Shown: in pieces, positions 9,894 to 19,887 of the stretch | Layout: each line of letters begins with the position of its first letter | Position numbering within the stretch: position 1 is the first letter of the stretch | Assembly: GCF_016107525.1 (NCBI RefSeq) | Contig: NZ_JABASR010000017.1 | Span: forward strand, 20,175-84,174 | Origin: Psychrobacter aquimaris | GTDB lineage: Bacteria; Pseudomonadota; Gammaproteobacteria; Pseudomonadales; Moraxellaceae | DNA: 64,000 nucleotides | Reading direction: 5' to 3' | Notes under the pieces: model-generated | The model's database searches: none | Told to the model about the DNA's origin: nothing | What the model saw: the letters and a program-made list of their open reading frames with translations, nothing else | Made by a program: the position numbers and the translations under genes

Positions 9894-10688
9894 ATGGTAG
9901 CAAATCCCACCGAGCTTATTACCTCAGATAAAAATACGACCGTTAAACTTGTCAAATCGTTGCTAACGCAAGCGCGACAGCGTAAGAAGCAAGGACAAAC
10001 GGTGATTGAGGGCGTCCATCTCATCGATGCGGCGCTGCGTAGTGACTACCCGTTTGCCCAAATCCTACTCGCAGAGTCTGCACATAACCATCCTGAAGTT
10101 CAGCAGGTTTTGACGCGCTTGCCTACTTATACGCCTATTTTAACGTTATCAAATTCGCTGTATGAGAGTATTCGTAGCTTAGGTACTGGTATCGATATCA
10201 TGGCAATCATTAAAGTACCAACGCCTAGTTTATCGATGATTGATGATGACTGCTTGATTTTGAATGATGTGCAAGACAGCGGCAATGTGGGCACCCTATT
10301 ACGCACCGCAGCAGCGGTCGGCATCAAGAATATACTCTGTACCAGCGCTACAGCGCAAGCCTGGTCTCCTAAGACTCTACGAGCAGGTATGGGCGCTCAG
10401 TTTTCTTTGACTATCTATGAAGGTCTAAGTGTGCAAGATGTTTTGGACCATGTGCAAACGCCGCTGTTTGCGACCAGCTCACATACCGATACGGTGATTT
10501 ATCAACATGACTTAAAAAAACCTATCGCTTGGATTATGGGTCATGAAGGACAAGGCGTTTGTGATGAGCTGATGCAGTGCGCGACCCCTATCGCTCTACC
10601 ACAGCCCAATGGTCAAGAAAGCCTTAATGTCGCCATTGCAGGCTCATTATGCTTATATGAAACTTTGAGACAGAGACAGTACTCTTAG
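9894..10688 (+). CDS. TrmH/SpoU family RNA 2'-O-methyltransferase
   Basis: A 264-aa protein with an N-terminal substrate-binding domain and a C-terminal SPOUT knot. The three SpoU motifs are present: NDVQDSGNVGTLLRTAAAVG (about residue 122), IMGHEGQGV (about 214) and IALPQPNGQESLNVAIAGSL (about 236). It transfers methyl from S-adenosylmethionine to a ribose 2'-OH in rRNA or tRNA; the exact target cannot be told. ATG at 9894 is preferred; an in-frame TTG at 9855 would add an unlikely Phe-rich leader. A strong terminator follows. Confidence 0.85.
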   Translation: MVANPTELITSDKNTTVKLVKSLLTQARQRKKQGQTVIEGVHLIDAALRSDYPFAQILLAESAHNHPEVQQVLTRLPTYTPILTLSNSLYESIRSLGTGIDIMAIIKVPTPSLSMIDDDCLILNDVQDSGNVGTLLRTAAAVGIKNILCTSATAQAWSPKTLRAGMGAQFSLTIYEGLSVQDVLDHVQTPLFATSSHTDTVIYQHDLKKPIAWIMGHEGQGVCDELMQCATPIALPQPNGQESLNVAIAGSLCLYETLRQRQYS

Positions 10689-10710
10689 CCTATATCATAT
10701 GATTTTGATA

Positions 10711-10748
10711 TAAAAACCCCCGCTATCAATTGATAGCGGGGGTTTTTA
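10711..10748. terminator. Bidirectional terminator
   Basis: AAAAACCCCCGCTATCA and TGATAGCGGGGGTTTTT arms surround a 2-nt centre. It separates the convergent methyltransferase and etfA genes. Confidence 0.9.
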
Positions 10749-10773
10749 TTATACGTCTATTACTACTGATAGA

Positions 10774-11706
10774 TTAAACCTTGCTTGTCAGCTCAGGCAA
10801 TGCTACAAACAAATCTGCTTCCAAGAAGTAATCAGCAACGCTAGCGATAGGCGCTTCTGGATCATTGTTGATAGCAACAATAACCTTAGAATCTTTCATA
10901 CCCGCTAGATGCTGAATCGCGCCTGAAATGCCCGCTGCGATATATAAATCTGGTGCAACGATTTTACCCGTTTGACCGACCTGCATATCGTTTGGTACAT
11001 ATCCTGCATCAACAGCAGCACGTGATGCACCAACAGCCGCGCCTAGCTTGTCAGCCAATGGCTCGATGTATTTAGTGAAGTTTTCACCGTTTGCCAATGC
11101 ACGACCACCAGAAACCACGATGCTTGCTGAGGTCAATTCAGGACGATCAGACTTAGCCATTTCTTCATTTACAAAGCTAGCTTTGCCAGTTTCTTGTACG
11201 TTGTCGATAGTTTCAACAGTCGCTGAACCACCTTCACTTGCCACTGGGTCAAACGCAGTTGTACGTACGGTTAGTACGACTTTATCTTCTGTCGTTTTTA
11301 CGGTTGCCGTTGCATTACCTGCATAGATAGGACGCTCAAACGTTTGTGCATCTATGACAGCAGATATTTCTGATAGCATACTTACATCAAGTAAAGCCGC
11401 AACACGTGGCATAAAGTTCTTACCAGTGGTGGTAGCAGGTGCGATGATATGGCTATAATCACCAGCGATATCAGCAACCAATAGCGCTACGTTACCCGCC
11501 AGTTGATGCTCATAGGCAGCGTTATCTGCTAATAGTACTTTAGTCACGCCTTCTGCTTTAGCTGCTTCATCAGCGACTGCTTGAGCACCACTACCTGCAA
11601 CCAACACATGGATATCATCACCCATTTGCTTAGCAGCAGCGATGGTGTTCAAAGTTGCCTTTTTTAGACTGGCATTGTCATGTTCTGCATATACCAAAAT
11701 TGCCAT
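10774..11706 (-). CDS. etfA: Electron transfer flavoprotein alpha subunit
   Basis: A 310-aa FAD-binding subunit of the heterodimeric ETF, which passes electrons from acyl-CoA and other dehydrogenases to ETF-ubiquinone oxidoreductase. The C-terminal FAD domain is clear: VVSGGRALANGENF, GASRAAVDAGYVPNDMQVGQ (the conserved SRxxVDxG), GISGAIQHLAGMKDSKVIVAI and NNDPEAPI. The N-terminal part is the ETF alpha/beta fold. It lies 156 nt downstream of etfB on the same strand, the usual etfB-etfA order. Confidence 0.96.
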   Translation of the reverse strand: MAILVYAEHDNASLKKATLNTIAAAKQMGDDIHVLVAGSGAQAVADEAAKAEGVTKVLLADNAAYEHQLAGNVALLVADIAGDYSHIIAPATTTGKNFMPRVAALLDVSMLSEISAVIDAQTFERPIYAGNATATVKTTEDKVVLTVRTTAFDPVASEGGSATVETIDNVQETGKASFVNEEMAKSDRPELTSASIVVSGGRALANGENFTKYIEPLADKLGAAVGASRAAVDAGYVPNDMQVGQTGKIVAPDLYIAAGISGAIQHLAGMKDSKVIVAINNDPEAPIASVADYFLEADLFVALPELTSKV

Positions 11707-11862
11707 GGTTCTAGTCCTTTTTTTGTTCGTATCATCTATTCATGCGGTTGTTTGTGTACAAAGCTATTTGAAAAGCTATTATTTTATATAAAATAAATCA
11801 TCCAAATCTATATATAGCCTTGTACAGGATATGCCGTAGCGAAGTATCCAATCATTGAAACA

Positions 11863-12612
11863 TTAAATGACTTTTGCTTCGTTTCTTAGCTTATCGACCA
11901 ACTCATCCACTGACCCTACTGTAATACCAGCTTTGCGTTCAGCAGGTGGCACGACTTTAATGATCTCTTGCTTAGATGCCATATCAACACCAAAATCAGC
12001 TGGCGTTTTTTCATCAAGTGGCTTTTTCTTCGCTTTCATGATGTTAGGCAATTTAGCATAACGAGGCTCATTCAAACGTAAGTCAGTAGTAATAACCGCT
12101 GGTAGCTCAAGTGCTAGCGTCTGTAAACCACCGTCAATTTCACGAGTCACGTTTACTTTATCGCCTTCGACTTTCACTTCTGAGGCAAACGTACCCTGAC
12201 CGATACCCATCAATGCCGCTAGCATCTGACCAGTCTGGTTGTTATCGTCATCAATTGCTTGCTTACCCAATAAGATAATATCAGTGCCTTCACTCTCGGC
12301 GATATTTTTGAGTATCTTAGCAATTTGTAGTGGATACGGCTTGTCGTCAGTCAACACTAGAACACCACGATCAGCACCCAATGCTAACGCTGCACGAATT
12401 TGCTCTTGTGATTCTTTTGGACCGATTGAAGCAACAATGATTTCATCAATCACACCCGCTTCTTTTAGACGAACCGCTTCTTCTACTGCGATCTCATCAA
12501 AAGGGTTGATTGACATCTTAGTGTTTGATAGATCAACGCCAGAGTTATCAGCTTTCACACGAACTTTTACGTTATAATCAATGACACGCTTGACCGCTAC
12601 TAATGCTTTCAT
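11863..12612 (-). CDS. etfB: Electron transfer flavoprotein beta subunit
   Basis: A 249-aa AMP-binding subunit of ETF. It starts [19 protein letters not shown] and has the family signature region [30 protein letters not shown] (given here as a range, residues about 172-200) near the C-terminus. [17 protein letters not shown] is the other typical stretch. It pairs with etfA just downstream. Confidence 0.96.
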   Translation of the reverse strand: MKALVAVKRVIDYNVKVRVKADNSGVDLSNTKMSINPFDEIAVEEAVRLKEAGVIDEIIVASIGPKESQEQIRAALALGADRGVLVLTDDKPYPLQIAKILKNIAESEGTDIILLGKQAIDDDNNQTGQMLAALMGIGQGTFASEVKVEGDKVNVTREIDGGLQTLALELPAVITTDLRLNEPRYAKLPNIMKAKKKPLDEKTPADFGVDMASKQEIIKVVPPAERKAGITVGSVDELVDKLRNEAKVI

Positions 12613-13076
12613 ACGTTCCTCGTTTATTAATGTTATGAATTAAAAATTGTCAGTTAAGAACCAAAGGTTCATTTTTTGAAACTGTTATTCAAACTGTCGT
12701 TCAAAATACTACTTAGGGTTATTACTACGTCAACAGATAGTAGTTAATTAAGCAAGAAGAAACAATACCGAAAATGGTAATAGCCTCACACCACTCCTTA
12801 ATAAAATCTGCTAAAGCTAAGCCAACCGTTATTATCAGACCTATGTATCTTGCGTGAGCACAGTCATAAGGTCAAGACAACGCCGTGAATAATGCGTCAT
12901 AAATTTGTCACCATTCTATAATAAATAGTTTATAAGTACACAATTTTGCAGTTCTCTTTAGCTTACATTTTAATATTTTACATATTTATAGCACTGTCAA
13001 CACCATAATTACTTAACGTTTTGTGGTGATTTATCTCGTTGGGATCAATCGATAACAATAATTAGGCACTCAACAT
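12613..13076. other. Intergenic region upstream of etfBA
   Basis: A 464-nt stretch without a gene. On the minus strand TTGTGT (12943-12938), a 17-nt spacer and TATAGA (12920-12915) form a possible promoter reading toward etfB with a long leader of about 300 nt. Nothing else is recognised. Confidence 0.35.
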
Positions 13077-13457
13077 CTACGATTTGCTATTTTTACTGGA
13101 ACCAACCAGCAATTCACTGTCGCGTATATCATCGAATAATACACAGTCAGGCTTAACCGCATTATTGTTGATGACACTCATATCACCTGTGGTTTCCATA
13201 GTGACAGCAAATACTTCAGTTTTAGACTTGATCCCATTCTTGCGCAAAACCTGTTGAACATCGCTGGTACTGAAATTGGCTTCTTTTAAATTTTCACTAA
13301 AATACTCACCATTCGCCATCAATATGATGGCTCGATTATCTATCAAAGATTTTAAAAGTTTAAATTTACGCCTGATGAAAGAGATAACACCTTGAAGCAC
13401 AAATAATACCGCGACGGCAAACAACCCTTGCAGCAATGACGGTGTATCAGATAGCAC
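13077..13457 (-). CDS. DUF421 (YetF-like) protein, N-terminally truncated
   Basis: 126 codons from a GTG. The soluble part, from ENLKEANFSTSDVQQVLRK to the end, matches the C-terminal domain of DUF421/YetF membrane proteins. Typical members begin with two to three membrane segments and a phrase like 'ALGS.LA..VLS'. Here only the end of that region is left: in-frame residues IGSILTSTVLS lie upstream of the GTG, and before them the frame is closed by TGA about 15 codons back. The gene looks like a decayed or shortened member keeping one hydrophobic helix. It may still be expressed. Confidence 0.55.
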   Translation of the reverse strand: MLSDTPSLLQGLFAVAVLFVLQGVISFIRRKFKLLKSLIDNRAIILMANGEYFSENLKEANFSTSDVQQVLRKNGIKSKTEVFAVTMETTGDMSVINNNAVKPDCVLFDDIRDSELLVGSSKNSKS

Positions 13458-13564
13458 CGTTGAAGTGAGTATGCTACCAATTTTTATATCTTTATTGAGT
13501 CAGTGCTCATAGCTGACATTAGTATACTTTTGACGACCTTACGTTTTTAGCGAGAAAAATGGCA

Positions 13565-13600
13565 TAAAAAAAGCAACCTGAGAAGAGGTTGCTTTTTTTT
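13565..13600 (-). terminator. Terminator of the cold-shock gene
   Basis: AAAAAGCAACCT and AGGTTGCTTTTT arms with a 6-nt loop and T-runs on both strands, about 110 nt past the csp stop. Confidence 0.85.
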
Positions 13601-13710
13601 AGAGTTGAAACAGTATTTTTATTGTTTTAACAAACAAAGGTATCAATGCGTTATGCTAATCTTACTACAATTGAGCGACTAAAGATTAGTTTACTCAATG
13701 GCAAATGAGA

Positions 13711-13923
13711 TTAGATAGCTTCGATTTGCTCAGCTTGTGGGCCTTTTTTGCCATCACCTAAGATGAAAGACACTTTTTGGCCTTCGGCTAGAGTTTTGAA
13801 ACCGTTACCTTGGATAGCGCTGTAGTGAGCGAATACGTCTTGTCCGCCATTGTCTTGAGCGATAAAACCAAAACCTTTAGCTTCATTAAACCACTTTACA
13901 GTGCCTTCAACTTTATCTGACAT
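13711..13923 (-). CDS. Cold-shock domain protein (CspA family)
   Basis: A 70-aa single cold-shock domain protein that binds single-stranded RNA and DNA. RNP1 is KGFGFIAQ and RNP2 is DVFAHYSAI, both intact. The start is ATG at 13923 with AGGA eight nt upstream; a longer frame to 13968 adds 15 residues foreign to the family. The transcript probably starts near 14075, giving a 150-nt leader, as in cold-inducible csp genes. Confidence 0.95.
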   Translation of the reverse strand: MSDKVEGTVKWFNEAKGFGFIAQDNGGQDVFAHYSAIQGNGFKTLAEGQKVSFILGDGKKGPQAEQIEAI

Positions 13924-14090
13924 AAATTTTCCTAACTCTTTAACTGTTGGCGAGACGTGTGTCGTCACCGATTAATTGATATATACCCAAACTATTTTCT
14001 GCTAACTGCAACAGTCAGTATTATCAAAATATCGTTAGATAACTTGAAATTACGACCTAAAATATTTTGAGTACAGTCTGATTATAACAG
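13924..14090 (-). promoter_or_regulatory. Promoter and long 5' leader of the cold-shock gene
   Basis: A TATAAT box with upstream TG (minus strand, 14086-14081) is about 160 nt before the csp start codon. The -35 is poor, suggesting an extended -10 promoter. Long leaders that refold on cooling are known for cspA; the structure here was not computed. Confidence 0.45.
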
Positions 14091-14302
14091 CTTTTTCTAA
14101 GAGCAACAGGTTAAATTGATGATTTTTGTAAACAGCAATCATCTGTTTTTAGAAGTCACAATATTCAATAAATTACCACCTAAGTCATTGATATAAAATA
14201 TTTTTTATCACCGGCCATCTATTATACAAACATAAGAGAGACATATAAGTTAATAGAAAGCATTATCTCAAATAATAAACAGATGATGCACTAGCGTATA
14301 TC

Positions 14303-14728
14303 TCATTGAGATATCGGTAGCCATGGTGAACTTAATACCAATACACAAAGTGCAAAAAATATCAGCGAAAATGACTGACTATAGGCGATGTATTTAGCAG
14401 GTATTACCAAGTCTTTAGGAGAATCAGGAATGCCTTTACGTTTTAGTAAACGTGTCCCGTATATCCAGCCAAAGGTAGTATAGATTCCATACGCAGCAGG
14501 TACCGTAATAGCCAGTGGTGTTAAGTCGATCACATATAATATGACAACGGAAATAAAGAACCACAAGGTATCCAAGAGTGAGCTGATTTTAAAAAACTTA
14601 GATTGAGGCAATTTGCCATCGGTTTTTTTGAGCATCTCCCCTTCTATCCATATTAAAACGGCTACCACAGCGCTAAGAGTAATGTATACGAATTGCGGCG
14701 TTAGCCAGTCTGGATAAGATATTTGCAC
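14303..14728 (-). CDS. Hypothetical membrane protein with four predicted helices
   Basis: 141 aa from the GTG at 14728, which has AGG nine nt upstream; the frame extends to a TTG at 14773. Hydrophobic segments lie at about residues 11-27 (VYITLSAVVAVLIWI), 49-64 (WFFISVVILYVI), 67-86 and 116-136. The protein is short and polytopic with a basic loop (TRLLKRKGIPDSPKD). I do not recognise the family. It stands alone upstream of the csp gene on the same strand. Confidence 0.65.
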   Translation of the reverse strand: MQISYPDWLTPQFVYITLSAVVAVLIWIEGEMLKKTDGKLPQSKFFKISSLLDTLWFFISVVILYVIDLTPLAITVPAAYGIYTTFGWIYGTRLLKRKGIPDSPKDLVIPAKYIAYSQSFSLIFFALCVLVLSSPWLPISQ

Positions 14729-14921
14729 AACACACAACCTATAATCTATAAAAAATAAGAACGCGCAACTCAATCGTCCTGATAATTAACCAGCAATTGG
14801 TTCCACTAAGAATATTCAAAAAAAATCAATTAAGGCTAGGTATATGAGGCATCAATTGGTAGTTTTCAACCAATACAAAAGCGATTGTGGTTGAAATATC
14901 ACTAAAATAATTCAAATTAAA

Positions 14922-14955
14922 AAAGCCCATGCTATCAAGTAATAGCATGGGCTCT
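14922..14955 (-). terminator. Terminator of ilvC
   Basis: On the minus strand AGCCCATGCTAT and ATAGCATGGGCT arms around ACTTG are followed by TTTTT, about 75 nt past ilvC. Its upstream arm overlaps a duplicated 26-bp unit. Confidence 0.85.
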
Positions 14956-14995
14956 TGGTTTTATATCAGAGCATGGGCTCTTGGTTTTATATCAG
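14944..14995. repeat. Exact 26-bp tandem duplication at the ilvC terminator
   Basis: Bases 14944-14969 and 14970-14995 are identical. Each copy carries the AGCATGGGCTCTTGG arm, so the transcript contains a spare copy of one terminator arm. The extra arm could compete for pairing with the other arm. Confidence 0.97.
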
Positions 14996-15024
14996 CGAGT
15001 AATTTCTTAATAACCGATATTGAA

Positions 15025-16062
<1,038 letters not shown>

Positions 16063-16188
16063 TCATGGCTTGCCATGGATAAATAAACACTTAAATTACA
16101 ATCACCTTATCGAAGTGATGGGTGAGATAAGCGCTATGTTAATGTTTGAGTAAATAATTTAATCTACAATATGTGTAATAAGCGCTCG

Positions 16189-16686
16189 TTATAAACTGAG
16201 CGTTTTTTCGCCGCGTGCAATACCAATCACACCCGAGCGCACCACTTCCATAATACGTTCGCGACCAATCACATCAATAAAACCGTCAAGCTTGGCTTTG
16301 TCACCGACGATTTGAATGGTATAAAGATTGGAATTCACATCAACGATTTGTGCGCGAAAAATATCGGCACTGCGTTTAATTTCTTCACGTACGCCGCCCG
16401 TCGCCCGTACTTTTATGAGCATTAACTCGCGTTCGACGTGTACGGTATCTGACAAATTAAGCACTTTAACCACTTCAATCAATTTATGCAATTGCTTGGT
16501 GATTTGTTCTATTTTTTCAGGTGACGTAATAGTGGTCAATGTTAAGCGAGAAATACTCGGATCGTCTGTTGGCGCAACGTTTAAGGTTTCGATGTTGTAG
16601 CCACGTTGAGAGAACAAACCGACCACTCGCGACAACGAACCCGCTTCGTTTTCCATCAATACCGAAATCAGATGTTGTTGTTGCAT
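16189..16686 (-). CDS. ilvH: Acetolactate synthase small (regulatory) subunit
   Basis: A 165-aa regulatory subunit with an N-terminal ACT domain (HLISVLMENEAGSLSRVVGL, then FSQRGYNIETLNV) and the usual C-terminal domain ending SGVIGIARG. It confers valine feedback inhibition on the large subunit (family knowledge). The start ATG overlaps the ilvI stop by one base (TAATG), so translation is likely coupled. Confidence 0.96.
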   Translation of the reverse strand: MQQQHLISVLMENEAGSLSRVVGLFSQRGYNIETLNVAPTDDPSISRLTLTTITSPEKIEQITKQLHKLIEVVKVLNLSDTVHVERELMLIKVRATGGVREEIKRSADIFRAQIVDVNSNLYTIQIVGDKAKLDGFIDVIGRERIMEVVRSGVIGIARGEKTLSL

Positions 16687-18518
16687 TAGGTACGCTCCCC
16701 TTTTGTTAACCACATATCACGCATCGCTTGCCCAGCGATTTGCATCGGATACACATGCTCGTTACGATCGACATAAACGTCAATAAACACCAGTCTATCT
16801 GTTATTGCCATGGCTTCCGCCAACTGTGCTTCCATAGTCGCAGGATCGGTAATTTTGATACCGACGTGACCATAGCTTTCAGCGAGTTTGACAAAGTCTG
16901 GTAGTGAATTCATATAAGAATGTGCATGACGACCTTCATACAGCATATCTTGCCACTGCTTCACCATACCTAATTGAGCATTGTTTAGATTCAAGATTTT
17001 AACTGGCAAATTATATTGTAAGCAGGTTGAAAGCTCTTGAATATTCATCTGAATAGAGCCTTCACCCGTGATACAAACCACATCACGCTCAGGGTTGGCA
17101 AGTTTGGCTGCCATCGCGTACGGCAATCCAACACCCATCGTACCAAGACCGCCTGAGTTTAACCATTGACGCGGCTCATTATAGGTATAGTAAAGCGCGG
17201 CAAACATCTGATGCTGACCGACGTCACTGGTAATAATCGCATTACTATTAGTCACTTTATCTAAAGCTTGCACGACCGCTTGTGGCTTAATACCGTTATC
17301 GGTACTGGTGTCATAACGCAGACCATGACGCTTACGCCACTCATTAATTTGTGACCACCAATCCAACAATGCATGTTGTTCAAGTTCTTTATCCTCACCG
17401 ATAATCTCTAGTATATCGGTAAGGACAGATTTGACATCACCCACGATTGGGATATGCGCATTAATCGTTTTTGAAATGGACGTAGGATCAATATCAATAT
17501 GAATAATCGTCGCATTCGGACAGAATTTTTTGACATTATTGGTTACGCGGTCATCAAAACGTGCACCTATTGCCAAGATTACATCGGCGTGATGCATGGT
17601 CATATTGGCTTCATAAGTGCCATGCATGCCGAGCATACCTAAGAACTGACGATCCGAACCAGGAAAGGCACCCAAGCCCATTAAGGTATTGGTTACTGGT
17701 AAATTGAGGCGATGCGCAAGATCGGTTAGCTCTTTATGTGCATTGCCTAAAACAACACCACCACCAGAGTAAATAATCGGACGCTTTGCAGCAAGCAGCG
17801 TTTCAACCGCTTTTTTAATTTGACCACTATGACCTTTTAATGACGGCTGATACGAGCGTATAAACACTTCTTCTGGATAAGCGTAAGCAAACTTTTCACT
17901 TGGCGCGGTCATATCTTTTGGCACATCAATGACTACAGGACCTGGGCGTCCAGACTGGGCAATATAAAAAGCTTTTTTGACAATCATTGGGATTTCGCTA
18001 GCATGACGCACTTGAAAGCTATGCTTCACGATAGGACGTGATACGCCAACCATATCTGTTTCTTGAAAAGCATCTTCACCGATTAGGCTGCTAGGTACCT
18101 GACCTGCGATGACTACCATCGGCACTGAATCCATAAACGCCGTTGCGATAGCCGTCACCGTGTTAGTAGCACCCGGACCTGATGTCGCTAATACTACACC
18201 AGTTTCACCAGTCACTCGCGAATAAGCATCTGCCATGTGACCGGCTGCTTGCTCATGACGCACCAAGATGTGCTCGATATTCTCTTGTTGAAACAAAGCA
18301 TCATAGATATGAAGAACTGCACCACCTGGATAGCCAAAAATATATTTGACGCCCTCATCAGTCAGTGATTGCACCAACATCTCAGCACCAGATAGCATTA
18401 CAGGTTGCTCACTACCTTCAGCAAGGCGTTGTTGCTTTTCTTCAAAATTTTTGGCGGCATTTCCCGTTTGGGTATGTCCCGTCATATTCGGACTTTGCGT
18501 GGTTTGCGTCACTGTCAT
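16686..18518 (-). CDS. ilvI: Acetolactate synthase large (catalytic) subunit
   Basis: A 610-aa thiamine-diphosphate enzyme condensing pyruvate with pyruvate or 2-oxobutyrate. Visible: [20 protein letters not shown], the catalytic Glu region [17 protein letters not shown], the FAD-binding middle domain, and the ThDP/Mg motif [20 protein letters not shown]. An unusual 40-residue polar tail precedes the conserved core. Start choice is uncertain: ATG at 18518 is close to the AAGG sequence, and GTG at 18512 has better spacing (8 nt). Confidence 0.95.
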   Translation of the reverse strand: MTVTQTTQSPNMTGHTQTGNAAKNFEEKQQRLAEGSEQPVMLSGAEMLVQSLTDEGVKYIFGYPGGAVLHIYDALFQQENIEHILVRHEQAAGHMADAYSRVTGETGVVLATSGPGATNTVTAIATAFMDSVPMVVIAGQVPSSLIGEDAFQETDMVGVSRPIVKHSFQVRHASEIPMIVKKAFYIAQSGRPGPVVIDVPKDMTAPSEKFAYAYPEEVFIRSYQPSLKGHSGQIKKAVETLLAAKRPIIYSGGGVVLGNAHKELTDLAHRLNLPVTNTLMGLGAFPGSDRQFLGMLGMHGTYEANMTMHHADVILAIGARFDDRVTNNVKKFCPNATIIHIDIDPTSISKTINAHIPIVGDVKSVLTDILEIIGEDKELEQHALLDWWSQINEWRKRHGLRYDTSTDNGIKPQAVVQALDKVTNSNAIITSDVGQHQMFAALYYTYNEPRQWLNSGGLGTMGVGLPYAMAAKLANPERDVVCITGEGSIQMNIQELSTCLQYNLPVKILNLNNAQLGMVKQWQDMLYEGRHAHSYMNSLPDFVKLAESYGHVGIKITDPATMEAQLAEAMAITDRLVFIDVYVDRNEHVYPMQIAGQAMRDMWLTKGERT

Positions 18519-19381
18519 CACCTTTTTTTTGTCAAGAATTGGTGCTCATTCGTAAGAGAAAACAATGCTATTTACACAAGGTTGTTCGTCTCATAGAAAT
18601 GGCTGAAAATTCTTGTCCATATCAAGAATGTATGCCCGCTATATTTTAGTAAGGCTGCCTTATAAGACAGCATGCTACTCAAACACAGCAATATATGTAA
18701 GGTCAGTTTTATGGCAGGAGTCTATCGATGTACAGTGATAAGATGCGAGTGCATCTATAAAAGAAGCTTATTATTGATAAATAGCAGACAGCATTTACAA
18801 CAGATTGATCTATACAGAGAAATCAATATCCGCAATTTAAATCACCTTCATAGCCAATAATAATTTGTAAAATGGTTTAGATTTTACAACAGGCTGATTA
18901 AAAACATTTAATTGCTGAATATTTTTCTATATTTAATACAACCGCTAGAGTCACGCTTAGCGCATTTCAAATAATAAGTTTATCTTAGTCATTGTAGACA
19001 GATAAGTCCGGAGACAATGCATAAAGTTATCGATAACAATCATTATAATTACTATCTTTGCAATATCATTGTCACAAAGAAAAGAAAACTGCGTAAGCCA
19101 CTGATAAGTAAGCTATAGTCCTCTTTTTCAAGTGCCACGGCAATATCATAAAAGCCGCTCACTGACCAATCAACTGCTATCATATTCGATGGTTTATGAG
19201 CTATTGTCAAGAAAAACTTCTAAAGCCCATCCCTAACTATTAGTTATTAAATAATATACATTCATAAGGATTATTTGGTAGAATCAAAAGCTGGTACATT
19301 TTTAGTACCATTCCAACACTTAAATGATATATTGACACATATATACACATCTGTTTTTTACCCATTAAGAGGACTGCTACT
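18519..19381. other. Long intergenic region upstream of ilvI and the DUF4124 gene
   Basis: About 860 nt, AT-rich, with no convincing gene; several short plus-strand frames (18346-18860) lack family features. A TTGACA at 19332 lies 50 nt before the DUF4124 ATG but has no good -10. A GGTAC/GTACC inverted repeat is centred at about 19301. No ilv leader peptide rich in Ile, Val or Leu was recognised. Confidence 0.4.
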
Positions 19382-19879
19382 ATGGCATATGCGTTTAAGA
19401 TAAACACCGCTGCCAAATTGCTTGTGAGTACTGTGTATATGCTGATGCTGTCGATGAATGCCAGTCATGCTATTCAAGTTTATAAATCTGTGGGTGCACA
19501 TGGTGAAGTCAAATATAGCCAACATGCGCCGCAAAATGGCAAAAATATTGAGCTGATAGAATTTCGCAGTGATGGCAGGCAAAGCAATGCTGGACAATTG
19601 GCTGGCAAAACAGATGCCAATCAAAGCAACAATACTCAAAGCGTAGAAGAACAAAGAGTTGCAGCGCTTGAAGCACGCATTAAAGAGCAAGAGGCACAAG
19701 CCAATGCACAGCGTTGCCAGTCACTACGCAATAACCTGACCAACTTGAATGTCGGCGGACGCATCTATGAGATGGATGCCAATGGCAAACGACAATATCT
19801 AGATGGCCGAGAAATTGAGCTTAAACGTGAACGTGTCCAGCAGGCAATCGACCAATATTGTGGCAACTCGGCTACCTAG
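19382..19879 (+). CDS. DUF4124 domain-containing exported protein
   Basis: A 165-aa protein with an N-terminal signal peptide (hydrophobic core about residues 12-28, ending ASHA). It is followed by the DUF4124 pattern IQVYKSVGAHGEVKYSQHAP, which is widespread in gammaproteobacterial periplasmic proteins. A charged, Gln-rich coiled-coil-like region (EEQRVAALEARIKEQEAQA) follows, with Cys near residues 115 and 160. GAGG is nine nt before the ATG. Function unknown. It converges on nnrDE with only 8 nt between stops. Confidence 0.85.
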   Translation: MAYAFKINTAAKLLVSTVYMLMLSMNASHAIQVYKSVGAHGEVKYSQHAPQNGKNIELIEFRSDGRQSNAGQLAGKTDANQSNNTQSVEEQRVAALEARIKEQEAQANAQRCQSLRNNLTNLNVGGRIYEMDANGKRQYLDGREIELKRERVQQAIDQYCGNSAT

Positions 19880-19887
19880 ACTCAATG

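Noticed and set aside
18346..18860. Several overlapping plus-strand frames of 60-95 codons opposite and upstream of ilvI
   Set aside because: They are antisense to the conserved ilvI start or AT-rich spacer, with no family features and competing with each other.
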